Counted from the stretch's first letter, positions 19,301-27,604 are shown. The stretch: DNA of 64,000 bases from Chryseolinea soli (GCF_003589925.1 NZ_CP032382.1:1178001-1242000); one strand, 5' to 3'. The notes: generated by a model from the letters alone, not told the origin. Made by a program: numbers and translations.

Positions 19301-19471
19301 TTTGGCAAATACCAGAAGCTAAGCGCCCGCCCTACCGACCACGAGCCTTCCACGGGGCTGGGGTTGTCGATCGTTAAGAAATTTGTCTCCGCCATGAATG
19401 GGGAAATTGCATGCGTGAGCGAACCGGGGAAAGGAGCATGTTTTTCGATTTCGTTTATGCGGTGGCGGTGA
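16337..19471 (+). CDS. Two-component sensor histidine kinase with periplasmic propeller and Y_Y_Y domains
   Basis: Large membrane sensor. A signal peptide (KKCTIVLLLLQLVIAAPAQ) is followed by two-component regulator propeller repeats (DGLPSDIVKSCTQDSLGYFW, GLWVANAFKVF and others), a Y_Y_Y-like domain around residues 670-760, one transmembrane helix (FYGLCFIGVLTLVALTFIAV) and a cytoplasmic kinase. H831 in VAHDLRSPLRQMMG is the phospho-site; ENLLSNAVKF, DQGPGLSEE and TGLGLSIVKKF are the ATP-site boxes. It lacks the receiver and AraC output of full hybrid (HTCS) proteins. The signal peptide suggests initiation at GTG 16463 or TTG 16457, not at the upstream TTG 16337 or ATG 16343. No partner regulator is adjacent. 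Confidence 0.88.
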   Translation: MPMHFISPHALTDSASLKKDGFSLKRTIEFSYLRLAHLRALSVKKCTIVLLLLQLVIAAPAQEYFYRPYRVNDGLPSDIVKSCTQDSLGYFWIATDEGIVKYDGVKFTSYRAAMHSNYAKGFLTTHSGRLLAFGDRDLIEIQNLGDTVIFKILCPVARVANDTTLSYPKLLFEDAHGDIWISESQSVVRLGNHSLKRYTFDAANRSPQFLRSFSFFEDQKHDLFISSFQGNLFRYDAQRDAFEATDKKFPYGVEFVSVQNNKIVIGSEEGLSQASLLRDGGVTAPTLVLKVPFVSFVQPLRNHHYFVATRGTKHYVADFDKGIFTPLSYSVNNINHVYTSPDSDIWISGNEGLVMMKENLFRGIDDHVADFIESIAEDSTAATLYYATRSTLYAFDRISKKNKVLLEIPTGYSQSLIFAPEGLWVANAFKVFLFNKGKIKKQFDFSAQSRFVTEITRDSNGNLWLAVPGSTQAYYVDKNLNLHQYNVALGQEGVIHILREGKEGMYIASSGKDNYLYFKANSDTAFHNISVPMNLAVHGDFNVMDLVVANDAVWLATTEGLLKFHDHRLERVNLGERSTGLPVSSIQAYAGNKLLIANALGMTLYDIQTGATDLFNESSGLLSNTITPRGIFVDSRENVWVCTAKGLCYSTRPLTVLSKTPQPRFTQVLVNGKKSVARTNDPIDYGRFLAIEVSSITFPENEVTFQYRFLPDDDWRVTSEPELRFSGLPAGDHTLEVRAKKNGPFIWSDISQLHFTIAKPFWQRWWFYGLCFIGVLTLVALTFIAVDARNKKKNIALQALIAERTNELRISNEELVQLNQEKNNLIGVVAHDLRSPLRQMMGLLTLVKMNAKMDETSATYLDLVAKSALRLDDMIVKILDVDAIDAQQLNVKIEAVDLSAMCSAVVDRFSVDALRKRISIVRKIDPGIFVRADKDYLEQVIENLLSNAVKFSPFERQVFVSLQGWGERVTCEIRDQGPGLSEEDKKKLFGKYQKLSARPTDHEPSTGLGLSIVKKFVSAMNGEIACVSEPGKGACFSISFMRWR

Positions 19472-19477
19472 GAAAAA

Positions 19478-19507
19478 CAAGACTCAAATCGGTAGACTTG
19501 AGTCTTG
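19478..19507. terminator. Bidirectional intrinsic terminator
   Basis: CAAGACTCAA, a 10-base loop, then TTGAGTCTTG, a perfect 10-bp stem. CTTTAAAAATT follows on the plus strand and TTTTTCTC on the minus strand. It lies exactly between convergent genes (sensor kinase and S8 protease). Confidence 0.85.
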
Positions 19508-19544
19508 CTTTAAAAATTATCAATGTTTGCAAACCTGTTTTTAT

Positions 19545-22061
19545 CTATGACTTCACCAGCTTCAACGACCACTTATTAAGCTTCCCAACATCCTGCCCAA
19601 CCGTGTCAGAAACTTTCAGCTTCCATGTACCTGACAATTGCTCGCCCTGAAGTGTTCTCAACGCGATGGTATTGTTAAAAGTATAGGTCTTGATCAGGTT
19701 ATCTGCCGAGCCGCCTGCCTTGCTGTGCAGGGATATGATTGAACCCTTTGGCGATACCAGGTTTACAATAAGATCACCGATATACGTATGCGTAATGTCA
19801 ATACCCACTTCGACTTCCTTGAGCGTCCCGGCAGTTGACGTTTGAAGACTCCGCTCGACGCCTGTTGGATTATTATCCGGAATCACAATGCCCGGAGCAT
19901 CTTCCAGGAGCACGGACTGTTCTGCGGATAAATCAAAATGAAGTTTCCAGCCATTCAGAACACCCGTATCCACCAACGCTAAGTCTGCTACTTTTAATGT
20001 CCAATCTCCTTGGATTGCTTTGCCTGCCAACGACGCAAGAGATGCAAGGCTCTGAACGTCGTAAATCTTTTTTAGGTTATCAGCACTTCCTCCATTTCGG
20101 TTGTGGATGGAAATGACCGTCCCTTGTGGTGATGTTAAAGAAACAACAAGGTCGCCGATATACGTGTGGGTGATATCCAATTCAACTTTTATCGCTGCAA
20201 TGGTACCTTGCTCATTCACGGCGATCTTATCGGTGATCCCGGCCGGGTTATTGTCGGGGATCGCTTTGCCCGGGGTCGAAGATTTTACGATGGTGTTTCC
20301 TGTAACAGGACCGGGCATCGATTGTAGCGCTGCTGCGACCGCACGTCCTGCGTCTACTTTTCCAAAACCAAACCAGGGGCTCCATGTTCCGTCGGGGTGA
20401 TTTATATTTTTAAAGTCACCTTTGTCAAACGGCGCAACGGGAGAAATATCCCACGACGTGTTGGTGTCGAAGTTCGCGGGCGGAGTTTTGGGATAGCCGG
20501 TCATGCTGAGGTCCTTGCTGGCCGTGCGTTGCAAAACGGAAATAACTTCCAATGCGGTGAGGGTTGGGTTGGCCGAGACCACCAGGCCCGCAATTCCGGC
20601 AATCAGCGGTGTTGCACTGGAAGTCCCTCCAAATTCATCTTCAAAAAGCGGGCCTTCTCCGGATGTGGTGGTTATCCCCAGTCCGGGAACAGAGAGACGA
20701 TGATATTCGTGGACATTGTTTGTCGGTGCGCACAACGAGATGCCGGTGCCGTAGTTTGAGTAGTGACTCCGTTGCGCGTTACTGGCCAGCGCTGCGATCT
20801 GGATCACGCCCGGAATGCCAACGAGGTTATGTGAAAATGTCTTCGACGTCTTCACACCCACCCAAACGCCGGAGCCATCGGGACGAACTTCAACGCCACT
20901 GGTATAGGGGACGTTCTGATTGGAGGTGAAACTGATCGGACAATTTTCATTACCCGAAGCCCACGCAAAAACAATACCCTTGCCGCGGCGTCCTCCCGTG
21001 AGGGCGAGGGATTTTATTTTGTTCACCACATTCGATGACCAAGTCTCCACGGGCGACATCCCCCAGGAATTCGACAAGACATCCACTTTGTCACTTATAA
21101 AATTAAGGACCGTTATGAATTTATCGTCGCTTATAAACAATCCCTCATCGTCGCTCTCCCACTTGATGGGCAAAAGCCTGCACCCGGGTGCGGCGCCCAC
21201 GACCAACGAAGCGTCCACTTCCGCTGCCACGACGCCACAACAAGCCGTGCCGTGGTCCGATCCCGTCTGATACATTTTTTGAGGATTAGCGCTGATGGCA
21301 TCGCGGTGCACCAAGGTGAGGTCAGACATGTATCCCCACGTGGCAAATTTGCCCGGCGAATCAAAATCGGGGTGATCGATCTTGCATCCGTCGTCGGTTA
21401 TGCCGATCACTACGTCGGCGCTGCCAAAATTCCCCAAAAGATTCCAGGCGTCTTCGCAGTTTGAAGAAGAGCGCTGATCAAACTCCGGACTCACCAGTCG
21501 CCGGTGCAAGTGCCATTGTTGATTGTACTTTGCGTCGGTAGGCAAATTGAGCGAGCGCTTCACCCTCCTGTTCAAATCGTGCTCACAGGTGGCAACACTG
21601 GTTTCGGTTTCGGTGATGGCCACGACAAGCTTCACCGGGTTCATACCGGTTTGTTCCGTTAGCTGAAACAGAAATTCGGTTTCCGAATATTTCTTCATCA
21701 GGATCAGGGCATATTTTGCCATAAACTCGGAAAGCTTTGCATGCGTGGCCGGCTTTTTGAAGGTCACGATGATCCGGTCCGTGATCAGAAATTCAGCATC
21801 GCTATCTTCCAGTGTATAGGCATGATGCGTCACCGCTTCCTTCCGCATCTTCTTCATTTCTGAGTCAAGTGCCGCAGGACTCACCGTCACGCGGGTGGAG
21901 GAGGGAGAGGTTCTTTCCAATGCCTTCATCTTGTCGGTTCCGATAAGATCCTCGGGAGCCTCCCGCACGACAAACTGATCAGGTTTTTTGCGCAAGAAAA
22001 CTTTTTTTCCATTCTGATAGGTGTACAACCTCGAGCCGGATTTACTTTTTTTCGTTGCCAT
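19545..22061 (-). CDS. S8 family subtilisin-like serine protease with two P (proprotein convertase) domains
   Basis: Protein of 838 residues. The catalytic triad is visible as D223 (GITDDGCKIDH), H270 (GSDHGTACCGV) and S481 (FGGTSSATPLIAG), with the oxyanion Asn in ASGNEN. Two P/Homo-B domains follow (about 590-715 and 725-838), each with a THTYIGDLVVSL-type motif and a GGSADNL repeat. The N-terminal 200 residues resemble a propeptide but begin MATKKSKSGSRLYTYQNGKK with no signal peptide, so location is uncertain: cytoplasm or a non-classical route. It has no T9SS C-terminal domain. Substrate unknown. Confidence 0.9.
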   Translation of the reverse strand: MATKKSKSGSRLYTYQNGKKVFLRKKPDQFVVREAPEDLIGTDKMKALERTSPSSTRVTVSPAALDSEMKKMRKEAVTHHAYTLEDSDAEFLITDRIIVTFKKPATHAKLSEFMAKYALILMKKYSETEFLFQLTEQTGMNPVKLVVAITETETSVATCEHDLNRRVKRSLNLPTDAKYNQQWHLHRRLVSPEFDQRSSSNCEDAWNLLGNFGSADVVIGITDDGCKIDHPDFDSPGKFATWGYMSDLTLVHRDAISANPQKMYQTGSDHGTACCGVVAAEVDASLVVGAAPGCRLLPIKWESDDEGLFISDDKFITVLNFISDKVDVLSNSWGMSPVETWSSNVVNKIKSLALTGGRRGKGIVFAWASGNENCPISFTSNQNVPYTSGVEVRPDGSGVWVGVKTSKTFSHNLVGIPGVIQIAALASNAQRSHYSNYGTGISLCAPTNNVHEYHRLSVPGLGITTTSGEGPLFEDEFGGTSSATPLIAGIAGLVVSANPTLTALEVISVLQRTASKDLSMTGYPKTPPANFDTNTSWDISPVAPFDKGDFKNINHPDGTWSPWFGFGKVDAGRAVAAALQSMPGPVTGNTIVKSSTPGKAIPDNNPAGITDKIAVNEQGTIAAIKVELDITHTYIGDLVVSLTSPQGTVISIHNRNGGSADNLKKIYDVQSLASLASLAGKAIQGDWTLKVADLALVDTGVLNGWKLHFDLSAEQSVLLEDAPGIVIPDNNPTGVERSLQTSTAGTLKEVEVGIDITHTYIGDLIVNLVSPKGSIISLHSKAGGSADNLIKTYTFNNTIALRTLQGEQLSGTWKLKVSDTVGQDVGKLNKWSLKLVKS

Positions 22062-22567
22062 AATATTTACAGTTTTAGTTCATATTGTATCTAACGACGA
22101 TGCCTGTGCTGACATTGGATAGATGTCTCGCAAAGTAGAGTTGAAGATTTGTTTGATGAGCGTGTTCGTGTGCTCAGAAAGGACGTATTGCTTTGGTCGC
22201 TATTCTTTCCTGGACCTGGAACGGACCGAGACGAAAAGCCGGTTGGAGACGAGGGGGTCTTTTTCTCCATAGCCATGCGAAGAAGCACCAGAGGGTTTGG
22301 TAGTCTTGGTGACTAGCACCACATTCCAATACATAACCAAAAACTAGAAAACGCTGAGGCAGGATTTTGAAAATAGGACAAACTGTTTACGCAGAATAGC
22401 TGCGCTTCTGATGAGTGAAGATAGTGAAGTGGCCTTGGATGTCAATTCGTTTTGGTCGAATTATTCCATCGTAACATTTTCTGTTAGCAGAATCCAGGTA
22501 TGGCTAAAAAGCAAAGTCCCCGAGGCGGGAGACTTCGCTTGGACAATGGGGAAAGTTCACTTGATCG
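22062..22567. other. Gene-free stretch containing one REP-like palindrome
   Basis: No coding pattern is convincing. A 28-bp palindrome of the same family as at 16284 lies at 22511-22538, about 30 bases past the stop of the MFS gene. The remainder, upstream of the protease start, should hold that gene's promoter, which I cannot place. Confidence 0.5.
22511..22538. repeat. 28-bp REP-like palindrome
   Basis: Reads GCAAAGTCCCCGAGGCGGGA, then GACTTCGC. It differs from the unit at 16284 by only a few bases in the right arm. Confidence 0.65.
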
Positions 22568-23806
22568 TTAGATAGCTGCTTCGGCTCTTTGCTCCCTCAC
22601 CGCCACGCGTCTTTGCGCCTGGATGAAGAGGATGAGTGATCCGCCGATCAGCGATGCGATGAGCAAATAGGCCATGCCTAGGATGACCAGGTTCTGCACA
22701 TCGAGTGCACGAACAAGGGCATAGCTCAGCAAAGACGTTATGATGTAAGTTCCTCCGCCGGTGATGCCGCTGACGATCCCGGCGTTTGTGGTGAAACGTC
22801 CGAGCGCGTGGGAATAAAATGTGTTGAAGGTGAAGCCCGAAACAATGTGCAATGCCATAACGAGGGTCATCATGGTGAGCAGGCTGGGGAAATAGTACAT
22901 GGCGATGATCATGATGATGGACAAGGTGAACAGCAATGGCCCCGCTACAGACATCTTTGAGTACAGGCTCAGCCGCATAGAAGATTTACTCAGCAAGCCA
23001 CCGATCATCACCGCGAGACCCGACAACAATGAACAGTTGCCCGTGGTCACCGCCGACTGATGAAAGACCTGTTCGATGATAAACGGGCTCGCCATGCTAT
23101 ACAAAATGACCATCGAAAAACACAGACCCAGGATGACCAGACTCAAGCTAAAATCCGCAGTCTCAAGTTTGGAGATGTAGATATTCAGCAAGTGCCGCAG
23201 CTTGAAGGGATGGGAAGCCTTGAGCGTCTCGCCGCCATACCGTAGCTCAAGTGCCAAAATGATCAGCGTGGCCGAGCCGAGGAAATAAAAGTTTGACTCC
23301 CATCCGAAATAGTGGTGTAGAAAACCGCCGATGAAGGGTGCCGTGATCGGAGCCGTTGCCCAGATGATGGAGAACAGACTGGTGTAGTGTTTTAACCGCT
23401 CGCCCGAATACATGTCCATAAAAAACGCCCGCTTGCCCACCACGATCAGCGCTACGGCAAGACCCTGGATCACACGCATCGCGAGCACTAAGGGTAAGCT
23501 ATGGGAGTTCGCGATCACAAAACAAGACACCGCAAAAACAACAAGAGAAGCGAGGCTGAGCCGGTAACGGCCAAAGCTGTCAAGCAAACTTCCCACAAAA
23601 AGCTGACCAACGCCACTGCTCACCACAAAGACGACCAACGACAACTGGATGTCGCCTTGGCTGGTGCCAAAGAATGTTGCCATGGTAGGGAACGAAGGAA
23701 GATAAATGTCTGTCGCAAATCCGGATAAGGGAATGAGTGCGAATGCCAGGAGGGTGCTGATCGCTACGTGAGTTTCTTTCAAGGTCTTCATGTTCTGATG
23801 CTCCAT
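22568..23806 (-). CDS. MFS transporter, Bcr/CflA-type multidrug efflux
   Basis: Twelve-helix major facilitator protein of 412 residues. The first helices carry SGFATDIYLPSFPTMATFFG, the hallmark of the Bcr/CflA drug-resistance group, and the loop 2-3 region reads GSLLDSFGRYRLSL. Its ATG overlaps the stop of the SDR gene by one base (TAATG), so both are translated together. With the TetR gene upstream, this looks like an inducible detoxification unit: reductase plus efflux pump. The exported compound is unknown. An internal ATG six codons in (MKTLKETHVAIS) is a possible alternative start. Confidence 0.9.
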   Translation of the reverse strand: MEHQNMKTLKETHVAISTLLAFALIPLSGFATDIYLPSFPTMATFFGTSQGDIQLSLVVFVVSSGVGQLFVGSLLDSFGRYRLSLASLVVFAVSCFVIANSHSLPLVLAMRVIQGLAVALIVVGKRAFFMDMYSGERLKHYTSLFSIIWATAPITAPFIGGFLHHYFGWESNFYFLGSATLIILALELRYGGETLKASHPFKLRHLLNIYISKLETADFSLSLVILGLCFSMVILYSMASPFIIEQVFHQSAVTTGNCSLLSGLAVMIGGLLSKSSMRLSLYSKMSVAGPLLFTLSIIMIIAMYYFPSLLTMMTLVMALHIVSGFTFNTFYSHALGRFTTNAGIVSGITGGGTYIITSLLSYALVRALDVQNLVILGMAYLLIASLIGGSLILFIQAQRRVAVREQRAEAAI

Positions 23807-24555
23807 TAGTTTTGTTCAAGTCTGTTCAGCACCAACACCGCTTTGTCGGATTGGCTCAGGAAATTGCTGTAAAGTTGTTCTGTCGAAGCCACCCGCACTT
23901 CGTAGTTGTTGGTCTCCAGGCTTCGCACCAGGTCTTCGGCTACTTCCTGCGGCGAGATCTTTGTGTCGGAGGGAATGTCTTTCGCAAATTCTGTGTCGAC
24001 CAGTGGAGGCATCAATTCAAAAACTTTCACGTTGCTGTCCTTGGCCAGGCTGAGTCGCAGCGCTTGTGTATACGAATGAAGGGCGGCCTTGCTGGCGCTG
24101 TAGGTCGGCAGCGAGAGGCCAGGCGCAAAGGCAACGATGGATGAAACGTTGATCACAGCAGCTTCGGGTTGCTTGTTCAAGAGGGGGAGCAACTTCGTGG
24201 TCAGGTTGACGACGGCGAAGTAGTTGGTCTCCATCTCCTCGCGGGCAAAGGTCGCCGCGTTTGGCGACTCGCTAACTTTGTGAAGATAAACGAGTCCGGC
24301 ATTGTTCATGAGGACATTGAGGTCTGAAAAGTCTTTCTTAATTCTTTCGATCAGTGCGTTGACATCGCCTTCCTTTGTTACATCCGCTACGATGTAATGT
24401 ACATTGCCCAGTTGTTGCGCGGCCGCTTTCAGCTTTTCTTCGTTTCGGCCGGTGATGATGACGGTGTTGCCCTTTTGCGAAAGCAGTTTGGCGGTTTCAA
24501 AGCCAATGCCGGAGCCGCCGCCGGTGATGAGGATGGTGTTTTTCGAGGTTTTCAT
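23806..24555 (-). CDS. SDR family oxidoreductase (DltE-like)
   Basis: Classical short-chain dehydrogenase of 249 residues. The Rossmann motif is TGGGSGIGFETAKLL (residues 11-25), the structural NNAG motif is present (MNNAGLVYL), and the catalytic Ser and YSASK are in SSIVAF and TYSASKAALHSYTQ. All catalytic residues are intact, unlike the SDR at 14158. It sits between tetR and the MFS pump and is probably induced by the same ligand. A perfect palindrome at 24586-24599 lies 30 bases before its ATG. Confidence 0.9.
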   Translation of the reverse strand: MKTSKNTILITGGGSGIGFETAKLLSQKGNTVIITGRNEEKLKAAAQQLGNVHYIVADVTKEGDVNALIERIKKDFSDLNVLMNNAGLVYLHKVSESPNAATFAREEMETNYFAVVNLTTKLLPLLNKQPEAAVINVSSIVAFAPGLSLPTYSASKAALHSYTQALRLSLAKDSNVKVFELMPPLVDTEFAKDIPSDTKISPQEVAEDLVRSLETNNYEVRVASTEQLYSNFLSQSDKAVLVLNRLEQN

Positions 24556-24585
24556 AGTGGGTTCAATTTTGAGGTTTTATATTTT

Positions 24586-24599
24586 AGACCGATCGGTCT
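24586..24599. promoter_or_regulatory. Operator-like palindrome before the SDR-MFS genes
   Basis: Perfect 14-bp palindrome AGACCGATCGGTCT between the TetR stop and the SDR start. The same ACCGATCGGT core occurs upstream of the tetR gene at 25257. It is most likely a TetR-family binding site, which implies a second promoter inside the unit. Confidence 0.75.
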
Positions 24600-24617
24600 C
24601 TTTTTGTTCAAAAAAAA

Positions 24618-25199
24618 TTAGAAAGATTCAATTTCCTTTTTGAGGACGTCGACAATGGTTTTCATGGGTGCCCGGCTGTTCGTTACGCGGGAGGTGAAGA
24701 TGGCCCCCTCGATCATGGCGAACATCTTGACGGCGAAAAGGCCGGCATCGATGTTCTTGTTGAATTCGCCGTTGGCTTGTCCCTCTTCCACCAGCTTCGT
24801 CATGCGTTGTTGGCTCGTTTTGATCGCCTTCGCCACGCGTTGCTTGAGGTCGGGGTTGGTATCGTCGGCTTCGGTGCCAAAATTCAGCAGTGGACAGCCG
24901 CCGGCGTCGCTGGTGGCCAGCCGGTCGCGGTAGTAGTCCAGGAGGGCGAACAGCTTTTCGCGTGCAGTTGCCTTGCCCGAGATGGCGGCGTTGAGTCCGC
25001 TGGAGACCTTGCCGGTCAGGTAATCGAAAGCTTCCACACAGATTTCTTCTTTGCTTTCGAAATTGCCATAGATCCCTCCCTTCGCAAGCTTGGTGGCCTC
25101 CATCAGGTCGGAAATGGAGGTTCCGGCAACACCCTTTCGGTTAATAATGGTCGCCGATTGCTCGATGATGAATTGCCTGGTTTTCTCGGATTTTGTCAT
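24618..25199 (-). CDS. TetR/AcrR family transcriptional regulator
   Basis: Repressor of 193 residues. The helix-turn-helix lies in residues 1-50: KTRQFIIEQSATIINRKGVA, then TSISDLMEATKLAKGGIYGN and FESKEEI. The C-terminal ligand domain contains GCPLLNFGTEADDTNP, as in the AcrR/YcdC-type group. Palindromes matching its likely operator lie both upstream of it and upstream of the SDR gene, pointing to autoregulation and control of the reductase and pump. The inducer is unknown. Confidence 0.92.
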   Translation of the reverse strand: MTKSEKTRQFIIEQSATIINRKGVAGTSISDLMEATKLAKGGIYGNFESKEEICVEAFDYLTGKVSSGLNAAISGKATAREKLFALLDYYRDRLATSDAGGCPLLNFGTEADDTNPDLKQRVAKAIKTSQQRMTKLVEEGQANGEFNKNIDAGLFAVKMFAMIEGAIFTSRVTNSRAPMKTIVDVLKKEIESF

Positions 25200-25212
25200 G
25201 GCGGTGCAAATT

Positions 25213-25269
25213 TAAACCGGTCGGTCGATTATTTCGGAACGCGTCTGAAAAAATAAACCGATCGGTCTA
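25213..25269. promoter_or_regulatory. Paired TetR operator-like sites upstream of tetR
   Basis: Two 10-bp cores, ACCGGTCGGT (25216-25225) and ACCGATCGGT (25257-25266), start 41 bases apart, near four helical turns. Both have an A-rich left flank and match the palindrome at 24586. The nearer site begins 17 bases before the ATG, a position suited to repression. Confidence 0.75.
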
Positions 25270-25353
25270 AATACGTGGACGCAGGGGATTTGGTTCCCGG
25301 AATAGGGAATTTTATTTAATGAGCGATCCAAAAACTGGGGAATGCCCTAAAAT

Positions 25354-25405
25354 GCAAAGTCCCCGAGGCGGGAGACTGGAGTGCTTCCCGGACGGAGGAC
25401 TTTGC
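25354..25405. repeat. REP-like palindrome, expanded form
   Basis: Begins with the same 20 bases as the units at 16284 and 22511 (GCAAAGTCCCCGAGGCGGGA) and ends GGAGGACTTTGC, but 24 bases are inserted before the closing arm. It may be two overlapping units. It lies past the stop of the lipoprotein gene at 25423. Confidence 0.55.
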
Positions 25406-25422
25406 TGGGCTCCTAATCGAGA

Positions 25423-25965
25423 CTATTTCTTCTTCGCGAGCGCTGCGTTGATGGGCGCGCGGTCGAGGTATTGGACCATGATGTCGATCTTGTCGTTAGC
25501 GTCGAAGTGCATGTCGTTGTGGATCCACATGGCGAGCTTTTGGTTGTTTTTATATTTAACCTTTACCATGTACCAGCTGAAAAGCCAGACGCCGGCTCTG
25601 TCGGGACCGCGTTGTGGTTTATTGACTTCCACGGGCAACCAGATGTCGTTGACAAAACTGATGGAGTCGATCACCTTGCTACGACGGTCTTTCCAGTAGT
25701 CATGAATGGCTTGTTTTCCAACGAGGCTGTCGCCGGACGACCAATGATAGCGGGCGTTGTCGGCAAACGTGGCCATCCACGCATCGATGTCGCCGGACGC
25801 CAGAGCGTTCATTCCTTTTTTTCCGATCTCAGCATACTTCGCATCGGCAAATTCAATATCCGGAGTCGGCTTGACTTCGGCGACGGGTTCAGCAGGTTTC
25901 TCTGCGGGCTTCGTGCAAGCCAGCAGTGTTGTTGCGCACAACAAGGCGATGAAGGGTGCTTTCAT
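25423..25965 (-). CDS. NTF2-like (SnoaL/DUF4440-type) lipoprotein
   Basis: Protein of 180 residues with a lipoprotein signal: MKAPFIALLCATTLLACTKP, Cys at residue 17. A Pro/Glu-rich linker leads to an NTF2-like cone fold (MNALASGDIDAWMATFADNA, then GKQAIHDYWKDRR). Such domains can be small hydrolases, isomerases or just ligand-binding; no catalytic residues can be assigned. It stands alone, with the REP-like element at its 3' side. Confidence 0.85.
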   Translation of the reverse strand: MKAPFIALLCATTLLACTKPAEKPAEPVAEVKPTPDIEFADAKYAEIGKKGMNALASGDIDAWMATFADNARYHWSSGDSLVGKQAIHDYWKDRRSKVIDSISFVNDIWLPVEVNKPQRGPDRAGVWLFSWYMVKVKYKNNQKLAMWIHNDMHFDANDKIDIMVQYLDRAPINAALAKKK

Positions 25966-26470
25966 GAGGGTTTGGTTTAAGGTAAAATGGTATATAGTTT
26001 AAGAAAGAGTGCTCCTGGGGGATGGTATAATAATATACAAAAAAGTTTGGCTTGTTTATAGGATTAGGGAAGTCAATTTCATTTTACGCTGTTGAAAAAT
26101 TGAAATAAGAGAGTTTAAACTTCGAAAGATTTTGCGAACGAAGAGATTGGGTTCTGGGCGTGGGCTTTTGCGCAGAATAACAACATCAAGGGATCAGAAA
26201 AAGTGATCAACCGGGGTTGCAGCTATCGCTCTTTGATAAACTCATTTTTGTTGCTCTCGCGTAGCACATGTGCTGGAGTCATAATAGATAACTCTCATCG
26301 CTCGCAACTATGACGGACGTCAATTGAAGAATTTCCCGGAAATCATGTGTTGAGTAGTTCTGTCTAAAAAATCCCTCAGCGTAACTGGACAACTCGGGCT
26401 TATTTTTATCACCTAAGAAAACAGTCAAGGTTTTTTCATCATTAACGAGAACTGCATCTAACGACGGCCA
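25966..26470. other. Gene-free stretch with no recognised element
   Basis: A+T-rich DNA between the lipoprotein start and the 3' end of the CadD-type gene. No ORF with a coding look, no hairpin and no repeat was found. Confidence 0.4.
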
Positions 26471-27067
26471 TTACGTCGAGAGCAAACTCAACACATCGCC
26501 CTCGTTCAGAATGTAAATTCCCAAAGCGATCAGCACGAACGGCGTGACGACGTGTCCATACTTGTCGATGGTTTTTGCCATGAGCGGATGCCGCGAAAGA
26601 TAACGGGCCACCAGACACCAGACCGCCGTCATCATAAAAAAGATGGAGACCACGGTGATCTTTTGAGGCCACGCCAAGGTGGCAAAGAGCGGCACATAAA
26701 TGCCGACATTATCTCCGCCATTGGCGATGGTGACGCCTGAAACAACCCAGGCATTGCTTCGGTTTCCCTTCTTCTTTGTCGGATGTTCATCTTCGTCCGG
26801 CGGCTCCTTGCTGAGAAGGCGAACCACTCCTTTTATGCCCAGATAAACCGGCAACAAGCCCAGCAAGCCGATATACGTTTTCCCGATGACCAGGCCGATC
26901 AACGAAAGCACAAGGCTGATCCCAATCAACGCGCCGATGCCGACGAATTGACCCAGGATGATCTCGCGCGGTTTAAAATTCCGGTCGCCAAAGAAAAGCA
27001 TCAGCAGGAAAATGTCGTCAATATTAGAAGAAACAAAGGCCAAAATGCCCGTGGCGATAACCTCCAT
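26471..27067 (-). CDS. CadD-type cadmium resistance transporter family protein
   Basis: Membrane protein of 198 residues with about five to six helices (PF03596-like). The start MEVIATGILAFVSSNIDDIF matches the conserved N-terminus of the family; an upstream TTG at 27121 would add 18 residues and is less likely. The paired motifs SSNIDDIFLLMLFF and IANGGDNVGIYVPL mark the two halves. Family members export or sequester Cd2+ and similar cations, but many in Bacteroidota are uncharacterised. It lies next to a cupin and an AraC regulator with an HMA-like region. Confidence 0.85.
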   Translation of the reverse strand: MEVIATGILAFVSSNIDDIFLLMLFFGDRNFKPREIILGQFVGIGALIGISLVLSLIGLVIGKTYIGLLGLLPVYLGIKGVVRLLSKEPPDEDEHPTKKKGNRSNAWVVSGVTIANGGDNVGIYVPLFATLAWPQKITVVSIFFMMTAVWCLVARYLSRHPLMAKTIDKYGHVVTPFVLIALGIYILNEGDVLSLLST

Positions 27068-27157
27068 AAAAAAGATAAATGCGAAGGTAGCGATAGAAAC
27101 GGAAACTAAAATGGTGGCCAACAGGGAACAATGTCGGGGGGAGACCGGCGGTGGACT

Positions 27158-27523
27158 TCAACTCACGTCTTCGTAGCCGCTTTTGATCACGGTAGAAATC
27201 ATTTTGAATCGTTCCTTTGCGATGATGGCGTTTCGGCTGTGCGCCGGTATGATGATGGAATGTCCTGTTTCGAGTGCAAACGGTTTGCCGTCGATCAAAA
27301 CTTCGGCGGTTCCTTCAATGATCTGAATGAATGTATCGAACGGTGAGGTTCTCTCCTCGAGCGTTTTCCCCGAATCAAAGGAGACGGCGCTGACATTACC
27401 CGTTGTTTTCCGGATGAGGGTTTTGATCACCACCGAATTGGGAACATATTCCAGTACTTCAGAAACATTAAAAATTTTTGATTTTTCAAAATCTAAGGTT
27501 TCCACTGTGTGTAAGTTTTGCAT
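27158..27523 (-). CDS. Cupin domain protein
   Basis: Small beta-barrel protein of 121 residues. The two cupin motifs are degenerate: SFDSGKTLEERTSPFDTFIQ (motif 1, with the usual His positions not preserved) and GHSIIIPAHSRNAIIA (motif 2, H93 kept). This suggests a weak or absent metal site. Likely a sensing or small-molecule binding protein. Its promoter region holds a palindrome (27590-27604), and an AraC regulator is encoded upstream on the same strand. Confidence 0.85.
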   Translation of the reverse strand: MQNLHTVETLDFEKSKIFNVSEVLEYVPNSVVIKTLIRKTTGNVSAVSFDSGKTLEERTSPFDTFIQIIEGTAEVLIDGKPFALETGHSIIIPAHSRNAIIAKERFKMISTVIKSGYEDVS

Positions 27524-27589
27524 GAACGGTTTCTTTTAATAGCATTGCCTGCAAGTCTGTAAAATTGAGGCCCTTGCCATCGATTTGCC

Positions 27590-27604
27590 TTACAGATGCT
27601 GTAA
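27590..27604. promoter_or_regulatory. Operator-like inverted repeat upstream of the cupin gene
   Basis: TTACAGATGCTGTAA, a perfect 6-bp inverted repeat with a 3-base centre, lies 67 bases before the cupin ATG. TTACAGATG recurs at 28802-28810 upstream of the AraC gene. The neighbouring AraC protein is a candidate binder. Confidence 0.4.
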
